Notes: generated by a model from the letters alone, not told the origin. A stretch of 64,000 bases of DNA from Catenovulum sediminis (GCF_007289895.1 NZ_CP041660.1:2790001-2854000); one strand, 5' to 3'. Positions 18,329 to 28,071 are shown, counted from the stretch's first letter. Translations and numbers: made by a program.

Positions 18329-19429
18329 ATGCAATGTTTAAAAATAAATAAGTGTCAAAATACGAAGCTCACAATTGGTAGTCAGCAACTTGTTGCATGG
18401 GAATTAAGTGCGTACAGTAATTCTATAGATAACCTCGTAATTGAAAACTGCCTAGAATATCTAACTGCTATGGAGGGTGACGCGTGTCTGATTGATTGGT
18501 TTAAAAGTTTGATGGTAGGCGGCTCAATCGAACTTAGAGTCACTGATGCTGAGTATTATATGCGTCAATGGCTGGATGCACGGTGGGATGAGAAATCTAT
18601 CAAAGATCCGCAGTCAGCCGCGCGGATATCAAGTGCTAAATTGTATGGCTCACAACAATGCAGCAACCCTAGGTTTGCTGATTACAATCAATCATATGAA
18701 AACGTATATAAAAGTGCATATAGTCAAAGTAAGCTAACCTTTCTACTTGAGCGTGTCGGGTTTACTGGGGTTGAAATTGTAAAAGAGCAAGGAATGCTAA
18801 TAGCGAAAGCAACCAAAACAATGAATTATGGAGAGCGTCAAATCTCAACTAGCTATGAAGCTATTCGGCAGGATCATAAAAATCGCTACATATTTGCCGC
18901 TGACAAGTTAGCTCAATTAGAGTCTAAAATTGTATTGGATTTAGCATGTGGTATTGGTTATGGCAGCAAAATAATTGCTCAGTCTACAAAAAGTAGAGTC
19001 ACTGCCGTTGATATTGATCTCGGTGCGATTCAGTATGCGAAAGAATATTTTGCACATGAGAATGTGGACTTTATTTGTAAAGATGCTTTGAAGCTAGATA
19101 TAGATGAAAACTCAGTTGATGCTATTACTTCTTTTGAAACAATAGAACATATCGATTTTGATCGTCAATTGCTTATATTATTTTATAAATGGTTAAAACC
19201 AGAAGGCACGCTAATTTGTTCAACCCCTAATGAATCAGTGATGCCATTTAACAAAGCGCAATTTAAGTATCATGTAAAACATTATACAGTACCTGAAATC
19301 ACAGCTCTGGTTGAATCCGTTGGATTTGTTGTGACTGAGACCTATAAGCAGGCAGATTGCACTGACGGCGATATATCTATTGGGGAAGATGGGGCATTTT
19401 GTATATTGGTTTGTAAAAAGGTGTGTTAA
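18329..19429 (+). CDS. Two-domain SAM-dependent methyltransferase
   Basis: 366 residues. The C-terminal half is a class I methyltransferase: IVLDLACGIGYGSKII binds SAM, VTAVDID is the second strand, and FETIEHIDF corresponds to motif II. The N-terminal half (about residues 30-160) reads like a degenerate second methyltransferase: it has YLTAMEGDACLIDWFKSLM and a GGSIELRVTD strand, but no glycine-rich SAM loop. It probably O- or N-methylates a sugar on the glycan or nucleotide sugar. It ends overlapping the start region of the next gene. Confidence 0.78.
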   Translation: MQCLKINKCQNTKLTIGSQQLVAWELSAYSNSIDNLVIENCLEYLTAMEGDACLIDWFKSLMVGGSIELRVTDAEYYMRQWLDARWDEKSIKDPQSAARISSAKLYGSQQCSNPRFADYNQSYENVYKSAYSQSKLTFLLERVGFTGVEIVKEQGMLIAKATKTMNYGERQISTSYEAIRQDHKNRYIFAADKLAQLESKIVLDLACGIGYGSKIIAQSTKSRVTAVDIDLGAIQYAKEYFAHENVDFICKDALKLDIDENSVDAITSFETIEHIDFDRQLLILFYKWLKPEGTLICSTPNESVMPFNKAQFKYHVKHYTVPEITALVESVGFVVTETYKQADCTDGDISIGEDGAFCILVCKKVC

Positions 19430-19431
19430 AT

Positions 19432-20436
19432 ATGGAAAGAAAGCCTAAGTTTAAACAGGGACTCTATCCAATTTATTCATCTTGGTTGTATAAATTTTTT
19501 AGCTTTAGAGCGCAGAAATATGCTAGAAAACATAGCATACCTGAAGATCATACGCACATCCTAGCTAACGTATTTTGGGAAGAATATATACAAAAAAAAC
19601 TCGCAAAAGAAGCAAAACATTTCGGTTGCAAAGAGCTTTTGATCCCTGCTCCGATAACGCAAAATAACGCACAAACTGGCGTTCAAAAAACTGCTTTTAT
19701 ATTAGGGTGTGGAAGTAGTATTAATGACGTGAGTAATAACGAGTGGCAATGTATAAAACAACATTATTCAGTTGGGTTGAATTTGTTTTTTGTCCATGAA
19801 TTTGTACCGAGCGTGCATTTTACTGAATTTAAGAACACGCCCAAGTTTATCGAGTTTTTTGAAAAGAGAGCACTTAAACATCAACCCTTTAAAGAAACAC
19901 CGTTACTCATTTCCGCTCGGTATATTGCGCAAAGTGCGGTGGAGTATTTAGAATTTGCGTCTAGAAAGCAGGTGGCTTTTTATCCGACAGTATCAGTTAA
20001 GACAAAAGATCCAGAGCTGTTGTCTAGTTTGATTCCGTATTTCTATCGAAGAGCCAATATCTTAACACATCATATGTCTAACTTAGACTCGGCAATTAAT
20101 TACTGCGTCACTATGGGATATAACGATATTCGGTTAGTGGGAGTTGATTTATATGATGAAGCTTATTTCTACCAGTCACATCAGGATAATATTAGTAAGC
20201 AAGCACAAGCAGTATTACACGAAATTAACGCCAATGGAACTCATCGAAATGTGAGTAGGACGGCTCATGCGACAGCTTCTAAAGAAATATCATCACAATT
20301 AGGTAATTTACCAATTACCGAATATCTCCCTTGGCTCCAACAGAATGTGTTAAACCGCCAAAATATCCAACTATCGGTTGTAAACCCTAAATCATTGTTG
20401 GCCAGCGTGCTTCCTACTAGAGGTATTTTACAATGA
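19432..20436 (+). CDS. Maf/DUF115- or GT42-like candidate nonulosonate transferase
   Basis: 334 residues from ATG 19432; a GTG at 19423 is also possible. The core TAFILGCGSSINDVSNNEW matches the G-x-G-x-S nucleotide-binding loop shared by DUF115/Maf proteins and GT42 sialyltransferases. It is followed by a long strand-helix region with LVGVDLYDEAYFYQ, reminiscent of the Maf FGIDLGFYD segment at about 12950. It lies immediately upstream of a CMP-nonulosonate synthetase with ATGA overlap, so it is a good candidate for using that CMP-sugar. The acceptor is unknown. Confidence 0.6.
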   Translation: MERKPKFKQGLYPIYSSWLYKFFSFRAQKYARKHSIPEDHTHILANVFWEEYIQKKLAKEAKHFGCKELLIPAPITQNNAQTGVQKTAFILGCGSSINDVSNNEWQCIKQHYSVGLNLFFVHEFVPSVHFTEFKNTPKFIEFFEKRALKHQPFKETPLLISARYIAQSAVEYLEFASRKQVAFYPTVSVKTKDPELLSSLIPYFYRRANILTHHMSNLDSAINYCVTMGYNDIRLVGVDLYDEAYFYQSHQDNISKQAQAVLHEINANGTHRNVSRTAHATASKEISSQLGNLPITEYLPWLQQNVLNRQNIQLSVVNPKSLLASVLPTRGILQ

Positions 20437-21098
20437 GCCTTTTAGCAATTATCCCCGCAAGAGCTGGTTCAAAGGGGATTAAAAATAAAAACTTAGTAAA
20501 CGTAAAAGGATATCCACTAATTTATTGGTCAATTAATGCCGCGAGACAAAGCACCTTCATCGACCGTGTAGTTGTGACAACTGATTGCCATGAAATTGCC
20601 AAAGTGAGTAAAGCATTCGGGGTCGATGTTATATCTCGTCCGAGCCATTTGTCGACTGATCAAACACCCATGGCGCCAGTTATTACACATACAATTAATG
20701 AACTTCTTAACAAAGGTATATCTTATTCTAATGTTGTTTTATTACAACCAACCTCACCACTTCGTACATGTCAACATATTGAAGAGGCATATCAACTTTA
20801 TTTAGAGAAAAATGCGACAATGGTCGTGAGTGTATTTGAGCCAGAGTTTAATCTAGGTAAGTCTTATATACAGAAGAGTAATGGTGAAATTGAAAGTGCA
20901 TTTGCGAATGATTTTCCACATCTTCGCCGGCAAGAAATGCCAAAATTTTTAATGCCAAACGGCGCAATATACCTTTTTTACGCTCAAGATTTTATGAGTA
21001 GAGAGAACTTTGCGAAGAATAATGTTCATCCATATATCATGAGTCGTGCCGATTCAATAGATATAGATACTTATTCTGACTTAGAGAGATTAAGTTAA
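20433..21098 (+). CDS. Acylneuraminate cytidylyltransferase (CMP-Leg/Neu synthetase type)
   Basis: 221 residues starting MSLLAIIPARAGSKGIKNKN, the CTP-binding motif of NeuA/LegF/PtmB enzymes. VVLLQPTSPLRTCQHI binds sugar and metal. The QPTSPLR form is typical of NeuA/LegF and differs from PseF, where the equivalent reads YATAPLL. It is the only candidate for activating the product of the minus-strand legI-type synthase at 45603. LegF is likely but not certain, hence no symbol. Confidence 0.85.
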   Translation: MSLLAIIPARAGSKGIKNKNLVNVKGYPLIYWSINAARQSTFIDRVVVTTDCHEIAKVSKAFGVDVISRPSHLSTDQTPMAPVITHTINELLNKGISYSNVVLLQPTSPLRTCQHIEEAYQLYLEKNATMVVSVFEPEFNLGKSYIQKSNGEIESAFANDFPHLRRQEMPKFLMPNGAIYLFYAQDFMSRENFAKNNVHPYIMSRADSIDIDTYSDLERLS

Positions 21099-22610
21099 AT
21101 GCACTTATGTTTAAGTAAAATATTAGATAAATGTACAAACGAATTATCAAAGAAAAATTATATTGATCTGTTAAAAACAGTGGATAAAGCCCTCAAGCTA
21201 GATCCCAACAATGCTCAATTACTTAAATTTCGCTTAGACGCATTGTTAGGGTTGGGGACTGCATATGACGACTTAGGTTTTTTGAGGAAGTTAAGTTGGT
21301 ATCGCAGTACAGATCCTGAAGTGCTATATCATCTAGCTCAAGCATTTTGGCTCAGGGAACAGTATCATTGTTCTGTTGTTATATTGTGTTTTATGGTGAG
21401 TGTGGGGGGCGAAGCTCAGATTTTAAATGCAAGGTTGCGCGAGTTAGGGTATTCACGTGTCAAAATTTATTTTATCAATACACAACGAATTGGTCATTTA
21501 GCGTGTGAATCTGATGCGTGGCTGCGCAAAAGGGCACGGCTACAGGCAAGTCCAAATGAGTTAAATATATTTATAGGCCAAGAAAAAGTTTGTAATTATG
21601 CATATTTAGATATGTTGGCAAACTACCAAAAAATAGAACTCAGTGACTATTTGTTTAACCTGCATAGCTCGCGACCGCTTCTTTTAAATGATAAATTTTA
21701 TGGTCAAATGCCATATGATGTAAACAGCGCAAAAAGGCAGGCATTTTCGATTGAAAATCAGTTACACAATGCCGTGGTCGTTTATAAACAAGCTGATCGA
21801 CTCCTCGAGCTGACAGAAAAACAAACTGAACTTAAAAACTCTATATACAATGAGTTTGGTATACATGCGAAGAGACCAATAGTCTGTCTACATGTTAGAG
21901 ACTCTAAATATTTAACGAGTGTCGTCGGCGGCAAAGATACAACTTATCACGATTACCGTGATGTGGACATTCTAAACTATGAATCAACGATAAGATGGTT
22001 AATAGGTGCAGGGTACACCGTTGTAAGAATAGGGCAGTATACTAACCAAAAGCTATCAATTGATTCAGATTTTTACATTGATTTAAATCAGCGCAACGAA
22101 TCTTCAAATGTATCTTTAGCTGAACTAATATTCATTAGGGATTGTGTATTTTATTTAGGTATTAATTCAGGCCCATTCGCTATAGCCGCATCTTTCGATA
22201 AACCATGCTTATTAGTTAATTGTGCACCATACGTACATGTTTATGGTAAAAACATCTGGAATATTTTTAAGAAATTAATTGATGATGAAGGAAAAGCAAA
22301 ATCATTTGTAGAAATTGCACAAGGTACAACTTTAAAAAACAACTTGGGAATCGAAGAGAGAGTGTTAGATATATATAATGGACAAGTCTTAGCTGGCTAT
22401 GGGTATTCATATATTGAAAACACTTCTAGTGAAATTATACAAGCGACAATTGAATTTGAAGGTGTGTTGTCTAATCGTAACCAATACGATGATCGATTAT
22501 TACGTCAATATTTTGCACAAATCCCAAATGATTGCGGTTATTTAAACAAAAATATTGTGATTCCACATAGCTTTCTTCAAGCAAACAAAAAATTATTTAA
22601 CGTCGAGTAG
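21099..22610 (+). CDS. TPR-containing putative glycosyltransferase (TIGR04372-like)
   Basis: 503 residues. The N-terminal 100 residues carry TPR-like helices (DKALKLDPNNAQLLKFRLDA). The rest matches what I recall of the TIGR04372 transferase family: YFINTQRIGHLACESDAWL, VCLHVRDSKYLTSV and INSGPFAIAASFDKPCLLV, the last being the nucleotide-binding segment of a GT-B fold. The ATG directly abuts the previous stop. The donor sugar is unknown. TPR plus transferase could mean it recognises a protein or oligomeric acceptor. Confidence 0.65.
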   Translation: MHLCLSKILDKCTNELSKKNYIDLLKTVDKALKLDPNNAQLLKFRLDALLGLGTAYDDLGFLRKLSWYRSTDPEVLYHLAQAFWLREQYHCSVVILCFMVSVGGEAQILNARLRELGYSRVKIYFINTQRIGHLACESDAWLRKRARLQASPNELNIFIGQEKVCNYAYLDMLANYQKIELSDYLFNLHSSRPLLLNDKFYGQMPYDVNSAKRQAFSIENQLHNAVVVYKQADRLLELTEKQTELKNSIYNEFGIHAKRPIVCLHVRDSKYLTSVVGGKDTTYHDYRDVDILNYESTIRWLIGAGYTVVRIGQYTNQKLSIDSDFYIDLNQRNESSNVSLAELIFIRDCVFYLGINSGPFAIAASFDKPCLLVNCAPYVHVYGKNIWNIFKKLIDDEGKAKSFVEIAQGTTLKNNLGIEERVLDIYNGQVLAGYGYSYIENTSSEIIQATIEFEGVLSNRNQYDDRLLRQYFAQIPNDCGYLNKNIVIPHSFLQANKKLFNVE

Positions 22611-22613
22611 AAT

Positions 22614-23552
22614 ATGAAAACAATTTTAGTTACAGGCGCGACAGGGTACAAGGGTAGTGTGTTAGTACCTAAACTATTGAACCAAGGGCATAAAGTTATA
22701 GCATTTGACACTCAATGGTTCGGTAATCATTTGCAGCCTCACGAAAATTTAGTGGTTATAAAAGGAGATGTGCGTTTTATTGAAACGATTCCGTTGGACG
22801 GAGTGGAAACCATAATTCACCTAGCCTCAATTGCAAATGACCCATGTGGAGATTTAGATCCCAAACTAACTTGGGAAGTGAGCGCGCTTGCAACAATGCA
22901 ATTGGCCGATCATGCTGTGCGCAAAGGTGTAAAGCATTTTATTTATGCATCGTCTGGTAGTGTTTATGGTGTTAAAGACGAAGAAAATGTAACGGAAGAT
23001 TTGTCGCTAGAACCATTGTCTGAATACAACAAAACTAAAATGGTATCTGAGCGAGTGCTGCTTAGTTATATTGATAAGATGGTCGTGCAAATTGTCAGGC
23101 CAGCTACCGTTTGTGGTCTATCGCCGAGAATGCGGTTGGATGTAGCAGTTAACATGTTGACTATGCAAGCGATCAAAAATGGCAAAATAACTGTATTCGG
23201 TGGTAATCAGTCAAGACCTAATATCCACATGGATGATATTACGGATTTATATGTATTTTTGTTGAATAGAGCAGATGTGACAGGTGTATTTAATGCGGGT
23301 TTTGAGAATATAACAATTGCTGAGATCGCCGAGATACTGGCTCGTCGTACTGGTGCAGAGGTTATTACGACACCTTCAAATGACCCGCGTTCGTACCGAG
23401 TTAACTCTGAGAAACTGCTTGCCACAGGTTTTAAACCGAAAAAATCGGTCGAAATAGCAATAGAAGAGATAATTGAAGCTTATAAAAATGGATTATTGGC
23501 CGATAAAGAGGAATATTACAATCTTAAGTGGATGCAAAAAACAGTATTATGA
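22614..23552 (+). CDS. Extended SDR sugar epimerase/dehydratase
   Basis: 312 residues. MKTILVTGATGYKGSVLVPK is the NAD(P)-binding loop, YASSGSVYG holds the catalytic serine, and SEYNKTKMVSE the intact Tyr-x3-Lys pair. IVRPATVCGLSPRMRLD forms the substrate-side segment. It is the first gene of a sugar-building module running to 32563. It may be an epimerase or reductase, since the dehydratase signature (STDE) is absent. The stop overlaps the isomerase start. Confidence 0.8.
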   Translation: MKTILVTGATGYKGSVLVPKLLNQGHKVIAFDTQWFGNHLQPHENLVVIKGDVRFIETIPLDGVETIIHLASIANDPCGDLDPKLTWEVSALATMQLADHAVRKGVKHFIYASSGSVYGVKDEENVTEDLSLEPLSEYNKTKMVSERVLLSYIDKMVVQIVRPATVCGLSPRMRLDVAVNMLTMQAIKNGKITVFGGNQSRPNIHMDDITDLYVFLLNRADVTGVFNAGFENITIAEIAEILARRTGAEVITTPSNDPRSYRVNSEKLLATGFKPKKSVEIAIEEIIEAYKNGLLADKEEYYNLKWMQKTVL

Positions 23553-24115
23553 ACAAATTTAGCTGTCCAGAATATGCCTCACGATTAAGCGACGTGCTTG
23601 CTTCTACGGATTGGTCTATTGTCAAAGCGTTAGGTGAAATTTTACAAAGTACGATCAATAATGGTAAAGCACTTTATCTTTGTGGCAATGGTGGTAGTGC
23701 GGGCAACGCCCAGCACTTGGCTAATGACTTTTTGTACGGCATTAGTCCAAAACAAGCAAAATCGGTAAGAGTGGAGGCATTGTCTGCAAACTGCTCGGTA
23801 CTCACTTGTTTGGGAAATGACTTGGGGTATCAACATATATTTTCACGTCAGATACAGGTAAAAGGCAACAGAGATGATGTGCTAATTGTTTTATCTGGCA
23901 GCGGCAATTCAGCAAATATTGTTGAAGCTATTCAAGCTGCGAAAGCTAAAAACATGATTACGGTTGGGATTCTGGGTTACAAAGGTGGAGAAGCTAAAAA
24001 ACTAGTTGATTTACCCATTCATTTCGCAATAGATGATATGCAAATATCTGAAGACTTACAGTTGATTGTAGGTCACATGTTGATGAGAATGTTGTGCGAT
24101 GAGGAAAACAAATGA
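23549..24115 (+). CDS. GmhA-like SIS-domain phosphosugar isomerase
   Basis: 188 residues from the ATG overlapping the previous stop (ATGA); the frame is open from 23528. LCGNGGSAGNAQHLANDF matches the GmhA sedoheptulose-7-phosphate isomerase motif. LTCLGNDLGYQHIFSRQI and the SGSGNSANIVEA phosphate-binding loop complete the SIS fold. GmhA starts heptose synthesis. An HldE-like fusion at 40322 and nucleotidyltransferase at 41824 could continue the route, though no GmhB phosphatase is seen. Another ketose phosphate is possible. Confidence 0.82.
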   Translation: MNKFSCPEYASRLSDVLASTDWSIVKALGEILQSTINNGKALYLCGNGGSAGNAQHLANDFLYGISPKQAKSVRVEALSANCSVLTCLGNDLGYQHIFSRQIQVKGNRDDVLIVLSGSGNSANIVEAIQAAKAKNMITVGILGYKGGEAKKLVDLPIHFAIDDMQISEDLQLIVGHMLMRMLCDEENK

Positions 24116-25110
24116 ATTTATCTAAAACGGTACTAGTTTTAGGTGCGAATTCGTTTGCAGGCGGTTGTTTTGTTGCACATATGTTGTCGCATAATTACAA
24201 GGTAATTGGTATCAACAGAAGTGCAGAAAAAACACCTGAATTTGTGCCTTATAAATTAACCAACTTAGAAAATGAGTACATTTTTTACGCTTTTGATATC
24301 AATTCTGATTTTGATCGTATTTGCGATATTATCGAATGCCAAAAGCCGCAATTTATTGTTGATTTTGCAGGTCAAGGGATGGTTGCAGAAAGTTGGGAAA
24401 GTCCTGAACAATGGTATCAAACAAACGTTGTTGCTAAATCAAAGTTGATTAACTTTCTAAAAGATAAAGCATATTTACAAAAATACGTACGTGTTTCTAC
24501 CCCAGAAGTTTATGGCAGTACTGATGCGTTGATTAGTGAATCGACGAGCTATAGCCCTAGCACACCCTATGCAATTAGTCATGCATGTGTAGATATGCAC
24601 TTGATGGCCTATTACAAGCAATTTGAATTTCCGGTAATTTTAACTCGGTTTTCAAATTTTTATGGTCCCACTCAGCAATTATATAGAATTATTCCTCGCA
24701 CGATAATTTACGCCAAATTAGGCAAAAAGTTACCTTTGCATGGCGGAGGGAAAGCCATTCGGGCATTTATATATGGTGATGATGCAGCAAGTGGATTAAG
24801 GCTGACATTGGAAAAAGGGCAGATAGGCGAGATATATCATTTTTCTACCGATGAATTTATATCGATACACGATTTAGTGCAGAAAATAAATCGTATTCAG
24901 GGTATTGATTTTGAAAAATTTGTTGATGTTTCAGAAGATAGAGTCGGCAAAGATTTGCAGTATTTAATGGATGATAAAAAAGCTCGGCGTGAACTGGGAT
25001 GGCAACCTGAAACCTCTTTAGAACAAGGTATTCTAAACACTTTAGATTGGGTTGAATGTCATTGGCTTTCAATTAAAAATCAACCATTAAAATATATACA
25101 CAAAGCTTAA
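24112..25110 (+). CDS. Extended SDR, NDP-sugar dehydratase-like with altered catalytic residues
   Basis: 332 residues related to dTDP-glucose 4,6-dehydratase and GDP-mannose dehydratase. LVLGANSFAGGCFVAHML binds NAD. The usual STDEVYG reads STPEVYG (Pro131, Glu132), so the catalytic Asp is missing. The Tyr-x3-Lys pair reads YAISH, with His157 in place of lysine. The C-terminal RELGWQPETSLEQGI is normal for these enzymes. It may be an isomerase or a dehydratase with a different proton path. ATGA overlap with the isomerase gene. Confidence 0.75.
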   Translation: MNLSKTVLVLGANSFAGGCFVAHMLSHNYKVIGINRSAEKTPEFVPYKLTNLENEYIFYAFDINSDFDRICDIIECQKPQFIVDFAGQGMVAESWESPEQWYQTNVVAKSKLINFLKDKAYLQKYVRVSTPEVYGSTDALISESTSYSPSTPYAISHACVDMHLMAYYKQFEFPVILTRFSNFYGPTQQLYRIIPRTIIYAKLGKKLPLHGGGKAIRAFIYGDDAASGLRLTLEKGQIGEIYHFSTDEFISIHDLVQKINRIQGIDFEKFVDVSEDRVGKDLQYLMDDKKARRELGWQPETSLEQGILNTLDWVECHWLSIKNQPLKYIHKA

Positions 25111-25111
25111 T

Positions 25112-26257
25112 ATGAATAATTTTTATCCGGAACAATATAAAAAGACGGGACATTACCCAATTAACCATAATTATTTGCCAGAGCAGTTTTCCGATTTCGA
25201 GTCCATTTGGGAAAAAGTAAAACAGGTTGTGATTGCAGGTGATTTTACGCTGGGTCAGTCTGTCGATCAGTTTGAAGCCGATTTTTCTAAGTTAAATCAT
25301 GGAAAGTATGGCATTGGTGTTGGTAGCGGTACAGATGCTTTGTTTTTGACTTTAAAAGCTTTGGGAGTCGGTAATGGTGATGAAGTTATAACGACTCCAT
25401 TTACATTTTTCGCCACTATAGGAGCCATTGTTACAGCGGGCGCAACTCCAGTCTTCGTGGATATTTGTGACGACCATAATATTAATGCAGAATTAATTGA
25501 ATCTGCTATCACAACAAAAACTAAAGTGATTATGCCTGTTCACTGGGCGGGTGTTCCATGTGACATGGAAAAAATTAATCATATTGCTCAAAAGCATAAT
25601 CTGTTCGTTGTTGCAGACGCCTGTCATGCAATTTCGAGTCGTTATCGAAATCAAGGAATGGCAGCGCTTTGTGACGTAGCTTGTTTTAGTATGCATCCGC
25701 TTAAAAATTTAAATGTATGGGGAGATGGCGGTGTTATTGTTACTAATAATTCAGCGGTTGCAGAAAAGCTCTATTCTATTCGAAATCATGGTTTGATGAA
25801 CCGTGATTATTGTCAAGAATGGGCATATAACTCGCGGCTAGATACAATACAAGCGGTTGTCGCACAGCATTTATTAGATAATAAAATCGAGCATATTACT
25901 GAAAAAAGAATCGAGAACGCATTGCGTTTCGATAAACTTCTAAAACAAATCCCACAAGTTAAATTGCCAAAGCGAGATCCTGAAAAAAAATCGGTTTATC
26001 ATTTGTATATGGCGACGTTTGAGCAGCGTGATGAGTTGCAGAATTTTTTAAATAACAAGGGAGTAGATGCCAAGGTACATTACCCGGTTCCGATGCATTT
26101 GCAACCTGCCGCGCAACCATATGGTTATCAAGTAGGAGATTTCCCTAAAGCGGAATTCTTGGCAAATAATTGTTTGTCCTTACCCGTACACGAATTTATA
26201 AGCAGTGAGCAAATAGCATATGTCGTTGAGTGTATTCAGGAGTTTTATGCAAAATGA
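25112..26257 (+). CDS. DegT/DnrJ/EryC1 sugar aminotransferase, first of two
   Basis: 381 residues. VGSGTDALFLTLKALG binds PLP phosphate, VVADACHAISSRY stacks on the ring, and FSMHPLKNLNVWGDGG contains the Schiff-base lysine. NSRLDTIQAVVAQHLL is the usual dimer-contact segment. It transfers an amino group to a keto sugar nucleotide, from glutamate in known relatives. The paralogue next door shares the same motifs, so the sugar may carry two amino groups or the two act on separate sugars. Neither looks plainly like LegC. Confidence 0.85.
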   Translation: MNNFYPEQYKKTGHYPINHNYLPEQFSDFESIWEKVKQVVIAGDFTLGQSVDQFEADFSKLNHGKYGIGVGSGTDALFLTLKALGVGNGDEVITTPFTFFATIGAIVTAGATPVFVDICDDHNINAELIESAITTKTKVIMPVHWAGVPCDMEKINHIAQKHNLFVVADACHAISSRYRNQGMAALCDVACFSMHPLKNLNVWGDGGVIVTNNSAVAEKLYSIRNHGLMNRDYCQEWAYNSRLDTIQAVVAQHLLDNKIEHITEKRIENALRFDKLLKQIPQVKLPKRDPEKKSVYHLYMATFEQRDELQNFLNNKGVDAKVHYPVPMHLQPAAQPYGYQVGDFPKAEFLANNCLSLPVHEFISSEQIAYVVECIQEFYAK

Positions 26258-27399
26258 ACCTGAATAATGTCAAGCCAATGCATGTACCGTTTGTCAATTT
26301 AGCCGTTCAGTATGCTGAATTAGAAAATGAATTAGTAGATATTTTCCGACAAGTTGGTCGCTCTGGGCAATATGTTTTTGGACCACAAGTCGAATTATTT
26401 GAGAAAGAGCTTTCTTTGGTTTGCCAAAGCAACTATGCCTTAGCGGTAGGGAATGGAACGGATGCATTAGCTTTAGCATTATTGGGTTATGGAATTGGCG
26501 CCGGAGATGAAGTGATAACCGCTCCGAATTCTTTTATAGCGACAGCAGGTGCAATTAATGAAGTGGGTGCAGAAATTCGCTTTGCAGATGTTGATGAAGA
26601 TTATAATTTAGACCCACAGCGAGTTGTCGAAAAAATATCAGAGAAAACAAAAGCGATCATTGTGGTGCATTTGACTGGAAACCCAGCAAAAATGAACGAG
26701 TTTCGCAGTATAGCTGATGAATATGGCTTGGTTTTAATTGAAGATGCCGCTCAGGCAATAGGTGCGAAGTATCAAGGTCGAAAAGTCGGATCTCTGGGTG
26801 ACGTAGCATGTTTTAGCCTACACCCACTAAAGAATTTTCATTTAATGGGTGATGCTGGGTTTATTACTATGCGCGATTCGGAAATTTTCGAGAGAGTGAA
26901 AAAACTCAGAAATCATGGGCTAATTAATCGTGATGAAGCTGGTTTTTGGGGCCGAAACAGTCGTTGCGATACATTACAAGCGGCAATTGGTCTAAAAAAG
27001 TTACCCTATTTTGAAAAATGGACTGCGCGTTTTCAACAGATCGCTGCAATATACACATCTGAGCTAACAGGTATCGTGCAATGTCCGTATTTTCGCAAAG
27101 AGGACGCGCCTGTTTTTCACAACTTTGTTATTCAAGTCGAAAAACGAGCTGAATTTATGCAGATTTTATTAGATCATGGCGTAGAAACGAAAATACATTA
27201 CCCTGTGCCACTGCATTTAATGCAAGCAGCAAAAAACTTAGGTTATAAAAAAGGGGATTTTCCTGTCGTTGAAAAGCAGGCAGAAAGGATTGTTAGCCTA
27301 CCGATTTACCCAGAATTAAGTAACGAGCAAGTTGAACATGTTGTAAACACCGTTAAACGCGCCGCATCATTAATCAATATTGAATTAAAGGAAGCCTAA
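26254..27399 (+). CDS. DegT/DnrJ/EryC1 sugar aminotransferase, second of two
   Basis: About 381 residues from ATG 26254, overlapping the previous stop. VPFVNLAVQYAELENELVDI is like the start of FdtB/QdtB-type 3-keto-sugar transaminases. VGNGTDALALALLGYG, IEDAAQAIGAKYQGRKVG and FSLHPLKNFHLMGDAG (PLP lysine) are intact. NSRCDTLQAAIG is present. It is clearly paralogous to the gene before it but diverged, so the pair is probably an old duplication rather than a recent copy. Confidence 0.85.
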   Translation: MNLNNVKPMHVPFVNLAVQYAELENELVDIFRQVGRSGQYVFGPQVELFEKELSLVCQSNYALAVGNGTDALALALLGYGIGAGDEVITAPNSFIATAGAINEVGAEIRFADVDEDYNLDPQRVVEKISEKTKAIIVVHLTGNPAKMNEFRSIADEYGLVLIEDAAQAIGAKYQGRKVGSLGDVACFSLHPLKNFHLMGDAGFITMRDSEIFERVKKLRNHGLINRDEAGFWGRNSRCDTLQAAIGLKKLPYFEKWTARFQQIAAIYTSELTGIVQCPYFRKEDAPVFHNFVIQVEKRAEFMQILLDHGVETKIHYPVPLHLMQAAKNLGYKKGDFPVVEKQAERIVSLPIYPELSNEQVEHVVNTVKRAASLINIELKEA

Positions 27400-28064
27400 T
27401 GGGACAAGAAATTGATTTAATGCATAATTACCCAAAAACAAAAAGAGATGTATCGGGACGTGGTCATACTAAAACTGAGGCTGATAGAGCGATTGCACGT
27501 AAATTCGGTAAAGAATTTTTTGACGGAACACGAGACACTGGATACGGTGGTTTTAAATACATGCCCAGATTTTGGCAACCAGTGATTCCTGACTTTGCAC
27601 AGCACTTCAGTCTAGATGCGTCGAGCCATATTTTAGATGTTGGTTGTGCCAAAGGCTTTATGCTGTATGACTTTAAACAACTGATTCCAGGTATTCAGGT
27701 CAGTGGTTTAGATATTTCTGAGTATGCAATAGAAAATGCACTGGAAGCTGTAAAACCTGATTTGGTCGTAGGTAGTGCAACTGAGCTACCTTATGAAAAC
27801 AATACCTTTGATGCGCTGTTTTCGATAACAACTCTGCACAATTTAGAAGTAGATGATTTGGCAAAAGCCCTAATTGAAATTGAACGAGTTTTAAAACAAC
27901 CAGGAAAAAGCTTTATTACAGTAGATGCTTATCGCAATGATGAAGAAAAAGAGAGAATGGAAGCTTGGAATTTAACCGCTAAAACTATGATGCACGTGGA
28001 TGAATGGAAAGCCTTTTTTAAACAGGTGGGTTACACGGGCGATTATTACTGGTTTATCCCGTAG
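27399..28064 (+). CDS. Class I SAM-dependent methyltransferase
   Basis: 221 residues. HILDVGCAKGFMLYDFKQ is the SAM-binding motif I, GLDISEYAIENA the second strand, and LFSITTLHNLEVDD the catalytic-side segment. A long N-terminal lead (RDVSGRGHTKTEADRAIARK) is unusual and could bind the acceptor. The ATG shares a base with the previous stop (TAATG). It probably methylates the sugar built by this module, at a position I cannot name. Confidence 0.8.
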   Translation: MGQEIDLMHNYPKTKRDVSGRGHTKTEADRAIARKFGKEFFDGTRDTGYGGFKYMPRFWQPVIPDFAQHFSLDASSHILDVGCAKGFMLYDFKQLIPGIQVSGLDISEYAIENALEAVKPDLVVGSATELPYENNTFDALFSITTLHNLEVDDLAKALIEIERVLKQPGKSFITVDAYRNDEEKERMEAWNLTAKTMMHVDEWKAFFKQVGYTGDYYWFIP

Positions 28065-28071
28065 GTGTTAT

